DNA of 64,000 bases from Lentisphaera profundi (GCF_028728065.1 NZ_CP117811.1:558001-622000), one strand, 5' to 3'; counted from the stretch's first letter, positions 1 through 8,925 are shown. Notes: a model not told the origin generated them from the letters alone. Translations and numbers: made by a program.

Positions 1-2
1 TG

Positions 3-59
3 TTTGGCCGGATTGATCCTGTAGAGAGAAGTTTGGGGCGGTTTTTCCTGGTTCCATAA
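3..59 (+). CDS. C-terminal tail of a gene entering from the left (partial)
   Basis: The frame starting at base 3 is open from the window edge and reads FGRIDPVERSLGRFFLVP before TAA at 57-59. The other two forward frames stop at once, so this is probably the last 18 codons of an upstream plus-strand gene. Nothing in so short a tail identifies a family. Confidence 0.3.
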   Translation, partial: FGRIDPVERSLGRFFLVP

Positions 60-145
60 TTTAAGGTCCTTAGCTTGAGTTGAAATAGTTTACGGCCGGT
101 AATATAATCGCTTTGTCTAATGTAACAAATTTGAGAATGGAAAAA

Positions 146-643
146 ATGAAAAAACGAATAGAAGCGACACTCATATACCTTATGGAGGGGGATCAGGTCC
201 TGATGCTTGAAAGAGTTAAGAAAAAGGGAGATATTCACATAGGTAAATGGAATGGCCTTGGGGGTAAAGTGGAGCTTGGGGAATCAATAAAAAATTGTGC
301 TATTAGAGAATTGAAGGAGGAGTCGGGTTTAAGCGCAGAGAGGTTTGAGTTCGCGGGTCACATTACCTTTCCGGAGTTTGATAAAAATGGCAATGATTGG
401 TCAGTCCATGTTTTTCGGGCATTTGGGCCGAGTGGAGAGCTTATAGAATGTGATGAAGGGCACTTGTCCTGGAAACACAAAAAGGACTTGCTTTTCTTGA
501 ATTTATGGGAGGGTGACAAGCACTTTTTGCCGTATGTTTTGTCAAATAAGACTTTTTTTGGCGAGATTCGCTATCAATCTGGTGAATTATCTTCATATAG
601 CCTTGAATTTGCGGACTACTTAAGTGGAAAAGATTTGAACTAA
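146..643 (+). CDS. Nudix hydrolase, MutT / 8-oxo-dGTP diphosphatase type
   Basis: Predicted cytoplasmic Nudix pyrophosphohydrolase of about 165 residues. The full Nudix box is visible (G-x5-E-x7-REL-KEE-SG-L), giving the Mg-binding glutamates. The segment GKWNGLGGK just before it is typical of the MutT/MTH1 branch, which cleans oxidised purine nucleoside triphosphates; the substrate is inferred, not seen. The frame is open from a TTG at 113, but ATG 137 or ATG 146 is likelier: starting at 146 gives MKKRIEATLIYL, the normal first beta strand, preceded by GAGAATGGA. The C-terminal 40 residues are not distinctive. The gene stands alone ahead of a phosphoesterase cluster. Confidence 0.85.
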   Translation: MKKRIEATLIYLMEGDQVLMLERVKKKGDIHIGKWNGLGGKVELGESIKNCAIRELKEESGLSAERFEFAGHITFPEFDKNGNDWSVHVFRAFGPSGELIECDEGHLSWKHKKDLLFLNLWEGDKHFLPYVLSNKTFFGEIRYQSGELSSYSLEFADYLSGKDLN

Positions 644-707
644 GACTTATTAAGGTCTACTTTGAGCCTATATTTTATTTAATTTTTAAAACTATTAGTA
701 GGTTGTC

Positions 708-1454
708 ATGTTATACGGTATTATTTCTGACTTGCACTCAAATTTAGAAGCTGTGCGTGCGGTAATTGAAGAAGGGAAAAAGCTAGGGATTCAAAAATAT
801 ATTTGTTTGGGCGATATCGTTGGTTACAATGCCAATCCTAAAGAAGTTATTGATATAGTTAGAGATGAGTTGCAGCCTGTTGCAATTATTAAAGGTAATC
901 ACGATGAGTATGTTTCTCAAGAAAATGAGCTTATAGGCTTTAACCCACAAGCAGCTCAAGCTGTTCAATGGACAAGAGAGCAATTAACACTCGATGATCG
1001 CCAGTGGTTATATTCTTTGCCAATGACTAAGAATTTATGGCAGTTAAAGACGACTATCGTACATGCTACCTTAGATAGTCCTGAGGCATGGGGTTACATT
1101 TTTGATAAGTACTATGCAGAAAATTCGTTTTCATACCAAAGGCTCCCTTACTGCTTTATCGGTCACTCACATGTGCCTTTCGCTTACGAGCAAATAGGTG
1201 GTGCTAAAGGAGTTATCCAAGCAGGACGTTATGAACAGATTCGATTAAATCCTAATCATAAATACTTGATCAACGTGGGGTCAGTAGGACAGCCACGTGA
1301 CGGTGATAATAGAGCTTCCTTCTGTTCTTTTGATACAGATGAGCGACTAGTTACTCTGCATCGTGTAGAATACGATATAGAAACTACTCAGAAAAAGATT
1401 TATGCAGCAGGCTTGCCTGATCGCTTAGCACTTCGTTTGCAAGTCGGCCGATAA
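708..1454 (+). CDS. Calcineurin-like metallophosphoesterase
   Basis: A 248-residue predicted dinuclear-metal phosphoesterase. All core motifs of the family are present in order: SDLH near residue 8, GDIVGY near 35, GNHDE near 63, GHSH near 152 and a closing GSVGQPRDGD. The last motif is usual in the small YfcE/diadenosine-tetraphosphatase-like branch, but the substrate cannot be read from the sequence. No signal peptide, so cytoplasmic. It lies 17 bp upstream of a membrane protein, then a Ser/Thr kinase and a second phosphoesterase, so the group may be one transcription unit. Confidence 0.88.
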   Translation: MLYGIISDLHSNLEAVRAVIEEGKKLGIQKYICLGDIVGYNANPKEVIDIVRDELQPVAIIKGNHDEYVSQENELIGFNPQAAQAVQWTREQLTLDDRQWLYSLPMTKNLWQLKTTIVHATLDSPEAWGYIFDKYYAENSFSYQRLPYCFIGHSHVPFAYEQIGGAKGVIQAGRYEQIRLNPNHKYLINVGSVGQPRDGDNRASFCSFDTDERLVTLHRVEYDIETTQKKIYAAGLPDRLALRLQVGR

Positions 1455-1471
1455 GCCTTAAGGATATTTGA

Positions 1472-2623
1472 ATGAATAGAAAGGGTGGGGAGAGTTCGGG
1501 GAGCTCAAGAACTAAGATCAAGGTAAATACGAAAGCAGGCTCAGACGCTACGAGTGCTCGAGCCATTAAAGATAGACCGAAAACAGCTGCAAGGAGCCAG
1601 ACTCGAGCAAGAACTCAGGCAAAGTCCCGAGCTAATACCCACGCTCCACAGCGAATGAAAAAATCTGGCGGCTATCTAGCTTATATAATTGTCACTTTGC
1701 TTACTTTCGGTGTAATCATATCTGATATGGCGGGGCCTTTTAAGGATTGGATGAGGCCTGTGAAGCCAGTAGAAGTTAAGTCGGCCAATGTTGAAGTAGA
1801 GCCTAAAAAAGAAATCCCTAAGCCAGTAAAAAAGCTTTCACTAAAAAAAGAGAAGACGGATAAAGTTTTTAAAGCTAGTATTAGTAAAAATATCCAAGCT
1901 GAAGAAGTGGAAGAGGCTGATGAGGAAAAACTAAAGAAAGCTCGTTACGAAGAGATTTATCAAGATCTCAGCTCGAAGATCAAAACCCCTGTACTTAAAA
2001 AGCGTGTTACAATCAAGATGAAAGATGGCAAGAAGTTGAATTGCCATGTTATCTCTATAGGTAAGCGCAGCTTATCCCTCGAAAAAATTGAACCATATAA
2101 TGGTAAGATGAATTTGGATGTAGCCAAACTCTCTGATGAGACGAGACGCTTATATTTTGGTGAACAATACGCTAGAATGAAAGCCCGTAAAATGGTCGAA
2201 AGAGAGGAACAGCAAGGTTTTTTCAAGAAAGATCCAGCAACTGAATCAGGCTTTTTTGATCCAAGTATTGAAGAAACTCCTAAGCGCTTGGTGCATGCAG
2301 TGCAAGAAGTGGGTGATTGGTTAAAGTTTCAAGCTCGACGTGGCAGCGAAAGCTCAGTAGTGCGTATGGGTGCTAAGAAAAATGGGCAGGCATGTATTTT
2401 GTATATCTATTTAGATAGAGGTTTTTTTTCTCAGACGATACCAGAAAAAACTCAATGGTTAGAAGCTGTTCGTCAGTTTTGGGCTATGCGTTGTAAAAGT
2501 AATAGTTTGGCGACAGAGGAAAATGCACATATTTGCTTGGTGATGGATGGACGCAATATAGTCGTGGGTGGAACGAAAGAAGAGAATGCTAAAAAAATAT
2601 GGTTGAAAAAAACTAGGAGATAA
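1472..2623 (+). CDS. Hypothetical single-pass membrane protein with basic N-terminus
   Basis: A 383-residue protein I do not recognise. Residues 1-65 are low-complexity and strongly basic (Arg, Lys, Ser, Thr, Ala), residues 68-86 form one hydrophobic helix (GYLAYIIVTLLTFGVIIS), then comes a Lys/Glu/Pro-rich linker to about 150. The C-terminal half looks folded: residues 165-215 include KMKDGKKLNCHVISIGKRS, which resembles a small beta domain, and 260-383 is mixed alpha/beta. The topology suggests a short cytoplasmic tail and a large extracytoplasmic region. ATG at 1472 has AAGGA 9 bases upstream. The stop is 4 bases before the kinase start, so the two are probably co-translated. Confidence 0.7.
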   Translation: MNRKGGESSGSSRTKIKVNTKAGSDATSARAIKDRPKTAARSQTRARTQAKSRANTHAPQRMKKSGGYLAYIIVTLLTFGVIISDMAGPFKDWMRPVKPVEVKSANVEVEPKKEIPKPVKKLSLKKEKTDKVFKASISKNIQAEEVEEADEEKLKKARYEEIYQDLSSKIKTPVLKKRVTIKMKDGKKLNCHVISIGKRSLSLEKIEPYNGKMNLDVAKLSDETRRLYFGEQYARMKARKMVEREEQQGFFKKDPATESGFFDPSIEETPKRLVHAVQEVGDWLKFQARRGSESSVVRMGAKKNGQACILYIYLDRGFFSQTIPEKTQWLEAVRQFWAMRCKSNSLATEENAHICLVMDGRNIVVGGTKEENAKKIWLKKTRR

Positions 2624-2627
2624 GACG

Positions 2628-3830
2628 ATGAAGGTACAGTGCGAAAATTGTTTTGGGGTAAATGCTGTAGATGAAACTGATCTGGGCGAATACCTTCAGT
2701 GTGGTCACTGTGCAGAAGCCTTTCTCGTTCCAGCAGAGCGCTTTGCTCCTGGTGTGGTTATCGACGATTATATCATTGAGAAAAAAATTGGCCAAGGTGG
2801 CATGGGTGTTGTGTTCAGGGCCCTGCAAATTAGTTTAGACCGTTATGTGGCTTTAAAAATATTAGCCTTAAGAACTCAGAGCCAGGATGCGGTTATTGAC
2901 TTCGTAAGAGAAGCGCGAGCATCAGCGAAACTACAGCATCAAAATATAGTCCAGGCTTATGCCGTGGGGCAAGCCGATGGCGGAGTTTACTACTTGGCAA
3001 TGGAACTAGTTAATGGTCAGACTCTTAAAGAGATTCTAGATGTTGAGAAAAAGATTTCCGTAGAGGCTGCACTTAATATAACTAAGCAAGTTTCAGATGC
3101 ATTGGCTTATGCATGGGCTCAGCAAAAATTAGTTCACAGAGATATTAAACCTGATAACATAATGGTTGTAGATGATATGGCGAAACTGATGGACTTGGGT
3201 TTATCGCGTTTTGCTAATGATAAATTAGAATCTACTGATGATGGTGATTCTATCATGGGGACACCACAATATATTAGTCCTGAACAGCTCATTGGTGCGG
3301 AAATGGATTTCCGTGCAGATATCTATTCACTAGGTGCAACACTTTATCACTTCGTTACAGGAGAGTTCGCTTTCGGTGGTACTTCGGTAACGGAAATTGC
3401 GCGCAAGCATTTGCAAGAGCCTTTGCGTCCAGCGCATGAGCTAAATAGTTTAGTCCCTCCGCAGGTAAGTAAGCTTCTCGAGCGCATGATGGAGAAGCAG
3501 CCAGAAGATCGTTTTCAGAGTATGCAAGACTTAAGTCGTGAAATAGATAAAACTCGCAAGGCTATTAGTACGAACACGACTTCTACTAAAAAAGGTCTTC
3601 ATTTGAGATCTAACTCTTCTCGTAGAAGAAATGTTGAAGGTGGTGGTCGAGTAGCTCATCGCCCTGTAGCAGGTGAAACACGAGCTAGGGCACGAGCCGG
3701 AGCAATTGAGCTCAGTCCAGAAGAGATCAAGTCCTATACAGATACTGCAGGCCATGGTAAGCTTAAGGCTTTGTCTGCTGCCTGCTTAGCGGGGACGATA
3801 GTCGTATCTCTGGTTTTATTACTTATCTGA
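2628..3830 (+). CDS. Membrane-anchored Ser/Thr protein kinase with N-terminal zinc ribbon
   Basis: A 400-residue Hanks-type kinase. Residues 1-38 hold two CxxC pairs (CENC, CGHC) that read as a zinc ribbon. The kinase domain (about 47-310) has the glycine loop IGQGGMGVVF, the ATP lysine in VALKIL, catalytic HRDIKPDN, DLGLSR in place of the usual DFG, and GTPQYISPEQ. A basic linker follows, then a terminal hydrophobic helix (LSAACLAGTIVVSLVLLLI) that anchors it to the membrane with the kinase facing the cytoplasm. No PASTA or other sensor repeats. Its TGA overlaps the next ATG by one base (TGATG), so it is translationally coupled to the phosphoesterase. Confidence 0.92.
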   Translation: MKVQCENCFGVNAVDETDLGEYLQCGHCAEAFLVPAERFAPGVVIDDYIIEKKIGQGGMGVVFRALQISLDRYVALKILALRTQSQDAVIDFVREARASAKLQHQNIVQAYAVGQADGGVYYLAMELVNGQTLKEILDVEKKISVEAALNITKQVSDALAYAWAQQKLVHRDIKPDNIMVVDDMAKLMDLGLSRFANDKLESTDDGDSIMGTPQYISPEQLIGAEMDFRADIYSLGATLYHFVTGEFAFGGTSVTEIARKHLQEPLRPAHELNSLVPPQVSKLLERMMEKQPEDRFQSMQDLSREIDKTRKAISTNTTSTKKGLHLRSNSSRRRNVEGGGRVAHRPVAGETRARARAGAIELSPEEIKSYTDTAGHGKLKALSAACLAGTIVVSLVLLLI

Positions 3831-4624
3831 TGAAGATCATTCATTTTTCGGATATTCATGAGGGGGCTTTTCCAGCTCCCTTATCTTTGTTCAGTAAACG
3901 CCTTTTTGGCGGTAGTAATTATGTTTTTAGACGTAAAAAATCTGTTGATTGGTCGCGTCTAGATGCACTGACTCATTTTGTGGAACAAGAGGGTTTTGAT
4001 TATGTCATCATTTCAGGCGACTTTACTTCCACGGGATCAGTAAAAGAATTTGCTATGGTGAAAAAGCGTCTGGAGGCTTTGCGGGCTATTGAGGGACTCA
4101 AGATTTTAGCGGTGCCAGGCAATCACGACAATTATATAGATTGTAAGAAGTCTCATAAAGCTATGATGGATTTTATTGCTTGGCTAACAAAAGGCTTGGT
4201 GACAAAATTTCCTTTGCGCATTGCAGATGATGGGCTTGTTTTTTATTTAAGTAATCATGCAGTTCCGAGGCCGATACAGTTGTCGAGTGGTTTTGTCGAC
4301 GAAGAAACATGTCAGAGCTTGAGTGTGTGGAGTGCTGAAGATAGCGAGAAATGTAAGATAGCTATTGGTCATTACCCGCTCTTAAACGGTGAAGGGGATC
4401 CTCTTCCCGTACATAAGCTTCTTGTTGATGGAGAGAAAGTGCATCAGCTGTTGCAAACTGGGGCGATAGACATAAATTTATGCGGGCATATTCACCATGC
4501 TTTCTTACGGGAAGAGCCCAATGGATCCAAAGAGATTTGTGCTGGTTCCTTAACGATGGGTAGAAAAGCAAATATTATAGAAATTGACGGCGGAAAAGTA
4601 GAGCAAAAATGGAAAGTTTTTTAG
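3830..4624 (+). CDS. Calcineurin-like metallophosphoesterase
   Basis: A 264-residue predicted phosphoesterase distinct from the one at 708. Metal-binding motifs: FSDIHEG near residue 6, SGDFTSTGS near 63, GNHDN near 97, GHYPL near 182 and GHIHHAF near 220, with a spacing like cyclic-nucleotide phosphodiesterases and related Mre11-fold enzymes. The substrate is unknown. No signal peptide. The start ATG overlaps the kinase stop, and its own 3' end overlaps trpE by 16 bases, so kinase, phosphoesterase and trpE probably share a transcript. Whether it acts with the kinase is only inference from coupling. Confidence 0.85.
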   Translation: MKIIHFSDIHEGAFPAPLSLFSKRLFGGSNYVFRRKKSVDWSRLDALTHFVEQEGFDYVIISGDFTSTGSVKEFAMVKKRLEALRAIEGLKILAVPGNHDNYIDCKKSHKAMMDFIAWLTKGLVTKFPLRIADDGLVFYLSNHAVPRPIQLSSGFVDEETCQSLSVWSAEDSEKCKIAIGHYPLLNGEGDPLPVHKLLVDGEKVHQLLQTGAIDINLCGHIHHAFLREEPNGSKEICAGSLTMGRKANIIEIDGGKVEQKWKVF

Positions 4625-6153
4625 AAGAGAGTCTGTTGGCCAATATACATCCTTCTAAGGATAGTATAAAAATTTTAGCAAAGAAAGGAACTTTGATTCC
4701 TATTTATACGGAGTTGATCGCAGATTTAGAGACCCCGATTTCAGCATTTAGTAAAATTGCCTACGATGAATCAGGCAAGAAAAAACCTTATGCCTTTTTG
4801 TTGGAAAGTGCCGATGGTGGAGAAAATATAGGTCGTTACTCATTTATGGGCGTTGATCCTTTGGCTTTAATTAGTCGTAGAGGTGATATTGTTGAATTGA
4901 GTGGAGCCGAGACTTCAACTCTTGAAGTGAAGGAAGATACCTTTAAATTTTTAGAGAATTACCTAAAACGTTATGACCAGGTCGAATTAGAGGGCTTGGC
5001 ACCCTTTAGCGGTGGTGCAGTAGGTTATGCGTCTTACGAAACGATTCAGGAAATAGAGCCTCGTGTACAGTGCAAAAATAAAGAGGACTTCGGCACTCCT
5101 GATGCACTCTTTGGTATTTACGAAACAATTGTTTCTTTTGATCGCTTAAAGCAGCGAATCCAGGTGATTAGTCATATTGATTTAAAAAAAGACGATTTAG
5201 AGCAGGGCTACAAAAAAGCTTTGAATAATATAGCTCAAATTGTTAAGAAGCTCGGTCAAGATCGTGTAGCAAAACCCTTGGTTTTAAATTTAGAAACTGA
5301 GCCTTTAGAGGCTCAATCAAATATGACTCGAGAAGAATTTTGTAAAAAAGTCTTAACAGCAAAAGAATATATTCGTTCGGGTGATGTCATTCAGGTGGTA
5401 CTTTCTCAGCGCTTTGAAGTGGATGTAGATCCAGAGCCTCTGGATCTAATGAGAACACTAAGGATGATTAATCCATCTCCCTATATGTTTTGCTTGCACT
5501 TAGGTGACGATTTCTCCTTAGTTGGTGCAAGTCCAGAAGTTCACGCCAAGGCTGAAGATGGGCTAGTAACAGTTCGTCCTATCGCTGGGACGCGTAAACG
5601 CGGTAGAAATAAAGCAGAAGATGATGCGCTAGCAGAAGATCTTTTGGCTGACCCTAAAGAGCGTGCAGAGCATATCATGTTAGTAGATTTAGCAAGGAAT
5701 GACGTGGGAAGAATTGCCGAGACTGGATCAGTCGATATATCACAGTTGATGATTATCGAAAAATATAGTCATGTGTTGCATATTGTTTCTGAGGTTCGGG
5801 GTAAGCTACAGCAAAACTTTGGACCTGGATCAGTGATGAGTTCAACATTCCCTGCAGGTACAGTGAGTGGCGCGCCAAAGATTCGCGCTATGGAAATCAT
5901 CTCCGAGCTCGAGCCTGATCGCCGGGGTGCTTATGCAGGCGCAGTAACTTACTTTTCATTTAATGGCAATGTTGATTCGTGCATTGCGATACGCACGGCC
6001 GTTCTAAAAGACGGAAAAGTTTATGTTCAAGCGGGTGCGGGTGTAGTAGCTGACTCAGATCCTGTTTATGAATACGAAGAAACAGGCAATAAAGCTCGAG
6101 CAATGCTTGTCGCGCTGAATACAGCAAGTAAAATGAGTGCAGAGAATAAATAA
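4609..6153 (+). CDS. trpE: Anthranilate synthase component I
   Basis: A 514-residue chorismate-using enzyme that makes anthranilate, with ammonia from a glutaminase partner, at the first step of tryptophan synthesis. It has the usual TrpE N-terminal regulatory region with an LLES motif followed by IGRYSFMGVDP, and the complete chorismate-binding domain (about 230-505): RPIAGTRKRG, DLARNDVGR, KYSHVLHIVSEV, FPAGTVSGAPK and AGAGVVADSDP. No trpG is nearby, so the amidotransferase must be elsewhere. The ATG lies inside the 3' end of the phosphoesterase gene. ilvE follows 11 bp later; pairing with ilvE is unusual for a trp gene. Confidence 0.95.
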   Translation: MESFLEESLLANIHPSKDSIKILAKKGTLIPIYTELIADLETPISAFSKIAYDESGKKKPYAFLLESADGGENIGRYSFMGVDPLALISRRGDIVELSGAETSTLEVKEDTFKFLENYLKRYDQVELEGLAPFSGGAVGYASYETIQEIEPRVQCKNKEDFGTPDALFGIYETIVSFDRLKQRIQVISHIDLKKDDLEQGYKKALNNIAQIVKKLGQDRVAKPLVLNLETEPLEAQSNMTREEFCKKVLTAKEYIRSGDVIQVVLSQRFEVDVDPEPLDLMRTLRMINPSPYMFCLHLGDDFSLVGASPEVHAKAEDGLVTVRPIAGTRKRGRNKAEDDALAEDLLADPKERAEHIMLVDLARNDVGRIAETGSVDISQLMIIEKYSHVLHIVSEVRGKLQQNFGPGSVMSSTFPAGTVSGAPKIRAMEIISELEPDRRGAYAGAVTYFSFNGNVDSCIAIRTAVLKDGKVYVQAGAGVVADSDPVYEYEETGNKARAMLVALNTASKMSAENK

Positions 6154-6164
6154 TAGGATATACA

Positions 6165-7178
6165 ATGAGCACCATCGATTGGAACGACCTCAAATTTTCA
6201 TATTTTCAAACGAAATGTTACGTTCAATATACTTTTAAAGATGGCCAATGGTCAGCTTGTGAATATGTAGAAGAACCTTATATCAAGATGCATGTGGCGG
6301 CGACTTGTCTTCATTATGGTCAGTCTGCCTTTGAGGGGCTTAAGGCCTACAGAGGTGAAGATGGTGAAGTACGGGTATTTAGGCCAGAAGAAAATGCGAA
6401 GCGTTTACAGAAATCAGCAAAACGTTTGTGTATGGAGCCAGTACCGACAGAGATTTTTCTTGATGCGGTAGATAAAGTACTTCAATCAAATATAGATTTT
6501 TTACCTCCCTATGGTTATGGCGCCTCTATGTATATGCGACCATTATTGATAGGTTCAGGTCCCCGGATAGGCGTTCAGCCTGCGGAAGAATATACTTTTA
6601 TTATGTTAGTAGTTCCTGTAGGTTCTTATTATAAAGGAGGCCTTCAGTCTGTTCCTGCTTTAGTTATGGAAGATTATGATAGAGCGGCTCCAATGGGGAT
6701 AGGGCATGTTAAAGCGGCAGGTAATTATGCAGCGGCAATGTTGCCTGGTATTATGGCTAGCGAACAGGGTTATCCAATTAATCTCTATTTAGATGCGAAA
6801 GAACATAAGTATATAGATGAATTTGGAACATCAAATTTTATTGGTATTAAGGGTAATACTTACGTGACGCCAAGTTCTTCATCGGTTTTGCCAAGTATCA
6901 CTAATATGTCTCTTATGACTTTAGCTGAAGAAATGGGCATGGCTGTTGAGAAACGCGATGTCAACTTTGATGAGATCACAGATTTCGATGGCATAGCAGC
7001 TTGTGGTACGGCAGTGGTTGTGACTCCTATTAGTCATATTGATAAATTAGGAAAAAGCTATAAGCCTGCTCAAGAAGGTATCCATCCAAGGTTTCAGGAG
7101 CTGTATGAGCGAATGCAAAAAATTCAATTAGGTCAATATCAAGATCAATATAACTGGTGTCGAATTGTCTCTTCCTAA
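6165..7178 (+). CDS. ilvE: Branched-chain amino acid aminotransferase
   Basis: A 337-residue PLP-dependent class IV transaminase, catalysing the last step of Leu, Ile and Val synthesis (and the first of their breakdown). Visible markers: CLHYGQSAFEGLKAYR near residue 48, R-P-L-L-IGSGPRIG, GHVKAAGNYA holding the PLP lysine near 184, DEFGTSNF (the conserved E-x-G-x-x-N-x-F type segment) and CGTAVVVTPI. Length and motifs fit the eukaryote-like BCAT group rather than E. coli IlvE. It is 11 bp behind trpE with an ATG after AGGATATACA, and its 3' end overlaps the frame of the acyltransferase. Confidence 0.94.
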   Translation: MSTIDWNDLKFSYFQTKCYVQYTFKDGQWSACEYVEEPYIKMHVAATCLHYGQSAFEGLKAYRGEDGEVRVFRPEENAKRLQKSAKRLCMEPVPTEIFLDAVDKVLQSNIDFLPPYGYGASMYMRPLLIGSGPRIGVQPAEEYTFIMLVVPVGSYYKGGLQSVPALVMEDYDRAAPMGIGHVKAAGNYAAAMLPGIMASEQGYPINLYLDAKEHKYIDEFGTSNFIGIKGNTYVTPSSSSVLPSITNMSLMTLAEEMGMAVEKRDVNFDEITDFDGIAACGTAVVVTPISHIDKLGKSYKPAQEGIHPRFQELYERMQKIQLGQYQDQYNWCRIVSS

Positions 7179-7950
7179 AGCAGGCATCGTCGGGGATAGC
7201 TATAAGACTGAAGAGCTATCTCGTAAGTTTATGGATAGAATCCTTAGGCTTGGCAACCTCTATTTTTATTATCATGCTTTTAAGCCTGTTAGTGATTTTT
7301 CTAAAATATGCCAAGCGGGAAAATATAACTTCCCAGAATTAACCGAGTATACTCGCCGCGTTTTACAGGCGGTTGAAGATAGTGGTGGCAAAGTTGAAAT
7401 AGATGGCTTAGATAATCTTGTTTCAGAGCCAAGAGTTTTTGTGGCCAATCACATGAGTTCTTTAGAGACCGTGAGCTTAGCTTATGTAATGAAGAATGCG
7501 GGTCCATCTATTTTTGTGATTAAAGAGAGTCTGATGACGTATCCGGTTTTTGGAGATATCATGCAAGGGATGAGTTGTATTCCAATGACGCGAACTAATC
7601 CGATTCAAGATTTAAAGACACTTCTTAAGCAGGGCTGTGAAATGCTGAATAATAATATCAGTATTATTATTTTTCCACAAAAGACTCGTGGAGTCGACTT
7701 TATCGCCGATGAGTTTAATAGTATTGGCTGTAAGTTGGCGCGTCGCGCAGGAGTTAAAATTCAGCCTTTCGCTCTAGATACAAGCTTTTGGGGTAGAGGC
7801 AAATTAATCTCTGATTACGGACCTATTACTAGAAGCTCAACAGTAAGGTATAGTTTTGGTGAAGGTATGGATGTGGATTCAAAGAATCAAAAAGAAGTCC
7901 ACGCAAAATGCGTAGACTTTATTGAATCAAAATTGAATGAGTGGAAGTAG
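7165..7950 (+). CDS. PlsC-type 1-acylglycerol-3-phosphate acyltransferase-like protein
   Basis: A protein of up to 261 residues with the acyltransferase fold of the PlsC family, which acylates lysophosphatidate or related acceptors at the inner membrane. Block I is NHMSSLE near residue 93, where the family norm is NHx4D, so Asp is replaced by Glu. Block III is FPQKTR near 170, where FPEGTR is normal. Both catalytic-site changes leave activity or substrate uncertain. No strong membrane helix. The longest frame starts at TTG 7165 inside ilvE; the first ATG (7231) has no clear ribosome site, so coupling from ilvE with the TTG is likelier. It ends 3 bp before HPr on the other strand. Confidence 0.78.
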   Translation: MSLPKAGIVGDSYKTEELSRKFMDRILRLGNLYFYYHAFKPVSDFSKICQAGKYNFPELTEYTRRVLQAVEDSGGKVEIDGLDNLVSEPRVFVANHMSSLETVSLAYVMKNAGPSIFVIKESLMTYPVFGDIMQGMSCIPMTRTNPIQDLKTLLKQGCEMLNNNISIIIFPQKTRGVDFIADEFNSIGCKLARRAGVKIQPFALDTSFWGRGKLISDYGPITRSSTVRYSFGEGMDVDSKNQKEVHAKCVDFIESKLNEWK

Positions 7951-7953
7951 TAA

Positions 7954-8226
7954 TTACTTGTCAGGGTAATCGTAAATTTCTTCAAAAAGCTCAGCAATTT
8001 TTTTTGCAGCAGCTTCTTCATCAGGCCCTTCAGCAGAGATCAATACAACGGAACCTTGGGGCAAACCTAGAGAGATGAGTTCTAGGATATTGTTGAGGCT
8101 GGCAGTTTCACCATCAGCATCGACATTTATCTGAGAGTCAAAAGTTTTCGCTCCCTTCACAATAGCGGAACTAGGACGGCAGTGAATGCCGTGGATGTTA
8201 TTAACGGTAGCTTCTATAGTGTACAT
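7954..8226 (-). CDS. ptsH: HPr-like phosphocarrier protein
   Basis: A 90-residue HPr homologue. His15 sits in the expected context (GIHCRPSS; family norm GLHARPA), so phosphate transfer from enzyme I is possible. The region of the regulatory serine reads ASLNNILELISLG; aligning the invariant Ile47 places Asn at position 46 instead of Ser, so HPr kinase could not act at the usual site. The C-terminal part (SAEGPDEEAA) is normal. No enzyme I or sugar permease is in the window. It is the last gene of a ppiD-rex-ptsH run on the minus strand, with 63 bp between rex and this gene. Confidence 0.9.
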   Translation of the reverse strand: MYTIEATVNNIHGIHCRPSSAIVKGAKTFDSQINVDADGETASLNNILELISLGLPQGSVVLISAEGPDEEAAAKKIAELFEEIYDYPDK

Positions 8227-8289
8227 ATTTACATATCCCTCTTTGGCCTTTTTTTTAATAAAAAGCCTCGGTAAACATTTACAAGTAAA

Positions 8290-8925
8290 TTAAAGTGAAC
8301 ACTTATAGGAAAGTTGCATAAAAGAGCAAATGATCTGTTCGTAATGAACTGAAACGTGCTCAGGTACCTTAAGGCGAATCCGTGAGTAGTTAAGGATGCC
8401 TTTGACGCCTGAATGAATGATTTGATCACAGGTCTTCTGGGCACGAGTGGCGGGTACGCAGAGCGCGGCCATGGTAATGTTTTTTTCTTTGAGGATATCC
8501 ATCATGCTTTCAGCGCTATAGACTTCAATACCGCCAATTTTTTTACCAACGACATCGGGGTCAATATCGAAAGTAGCGCTTAAGTTCATTCCGTATTTAT
8601 CGAAAGGGACATGAGCGGTGATTGCACGGCCTAGATTCCCCATACCAATAATACAGAGATTCTTTTCATTTTGTAGATTGAGGGCAATGCGAATATCTTT
8701 GATAAGCTCTATGCAGAGGTAGCCATGGCTCTGACTACCTTTGTGTTCGATCTGGAAGATGTCATGGCGAACCTGGCTCGAGTTGTTGCCGTAGACGGTG
8801 GCCAAGGCGCGACTCGAGACAACTTCTTGTTCTTGAGTAATAAATTGCTCAAGAATAAGAAGGTACTCACTCAGCCTTTGGATGACTGGAGGTGAGAGGG
8901 TGCCGCTGGGCCTTTTTTGAGGCAT
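8290..8925 (-). CDS. rex: Redox-sensing transcriptional repressor Rex
   Basis: A 211-residue Rex homologue. The N-terminal winged helix (about 10-75) has PPVIQRLSEYLLIL and the recognition-helix region SSQVRHDI. The C-terminal Rossmann domain has CIIGMGNLGRA near residue 93, which binds NADH, and the domain-swapped tail. Rex represses fermentation and respiration genes when NADH/NAD is low and leaves DNA when NADH rises. I found no convincing Rex palindrome (TTGTGAA-N6-TTCACAA type) at its own promoter. Its ATG comes directly after the stop of the ppiD-like gene, so it is read from that promoter. Confidence 0.93.
   Translation of the reverse strand: MPQKRPSGTLSPPVIQRLSEYLLILEQFITQEQEVVSSRALATVYGNNSSQVRHDIFQIEHKGSQSHGYLCIELIKDIRIALNLQNEKNLCIIGMGNLGRAITAHVPFDKYGMNLSATFDIDPDVVGKKIGGIEVYSAESMMDILKEKNITMAALCVPATRAQKTCDQIIHSGVKGILNYSRIRLKVPEHVSVHYEQIICSFMQLSYKCSL

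Noticed and set aside
7157-7342. 61-residue ORF overlapping the start of the acyltransferase
   Set aside because: Out of frame with a convincing acyltransferase and without its own ribosome site.
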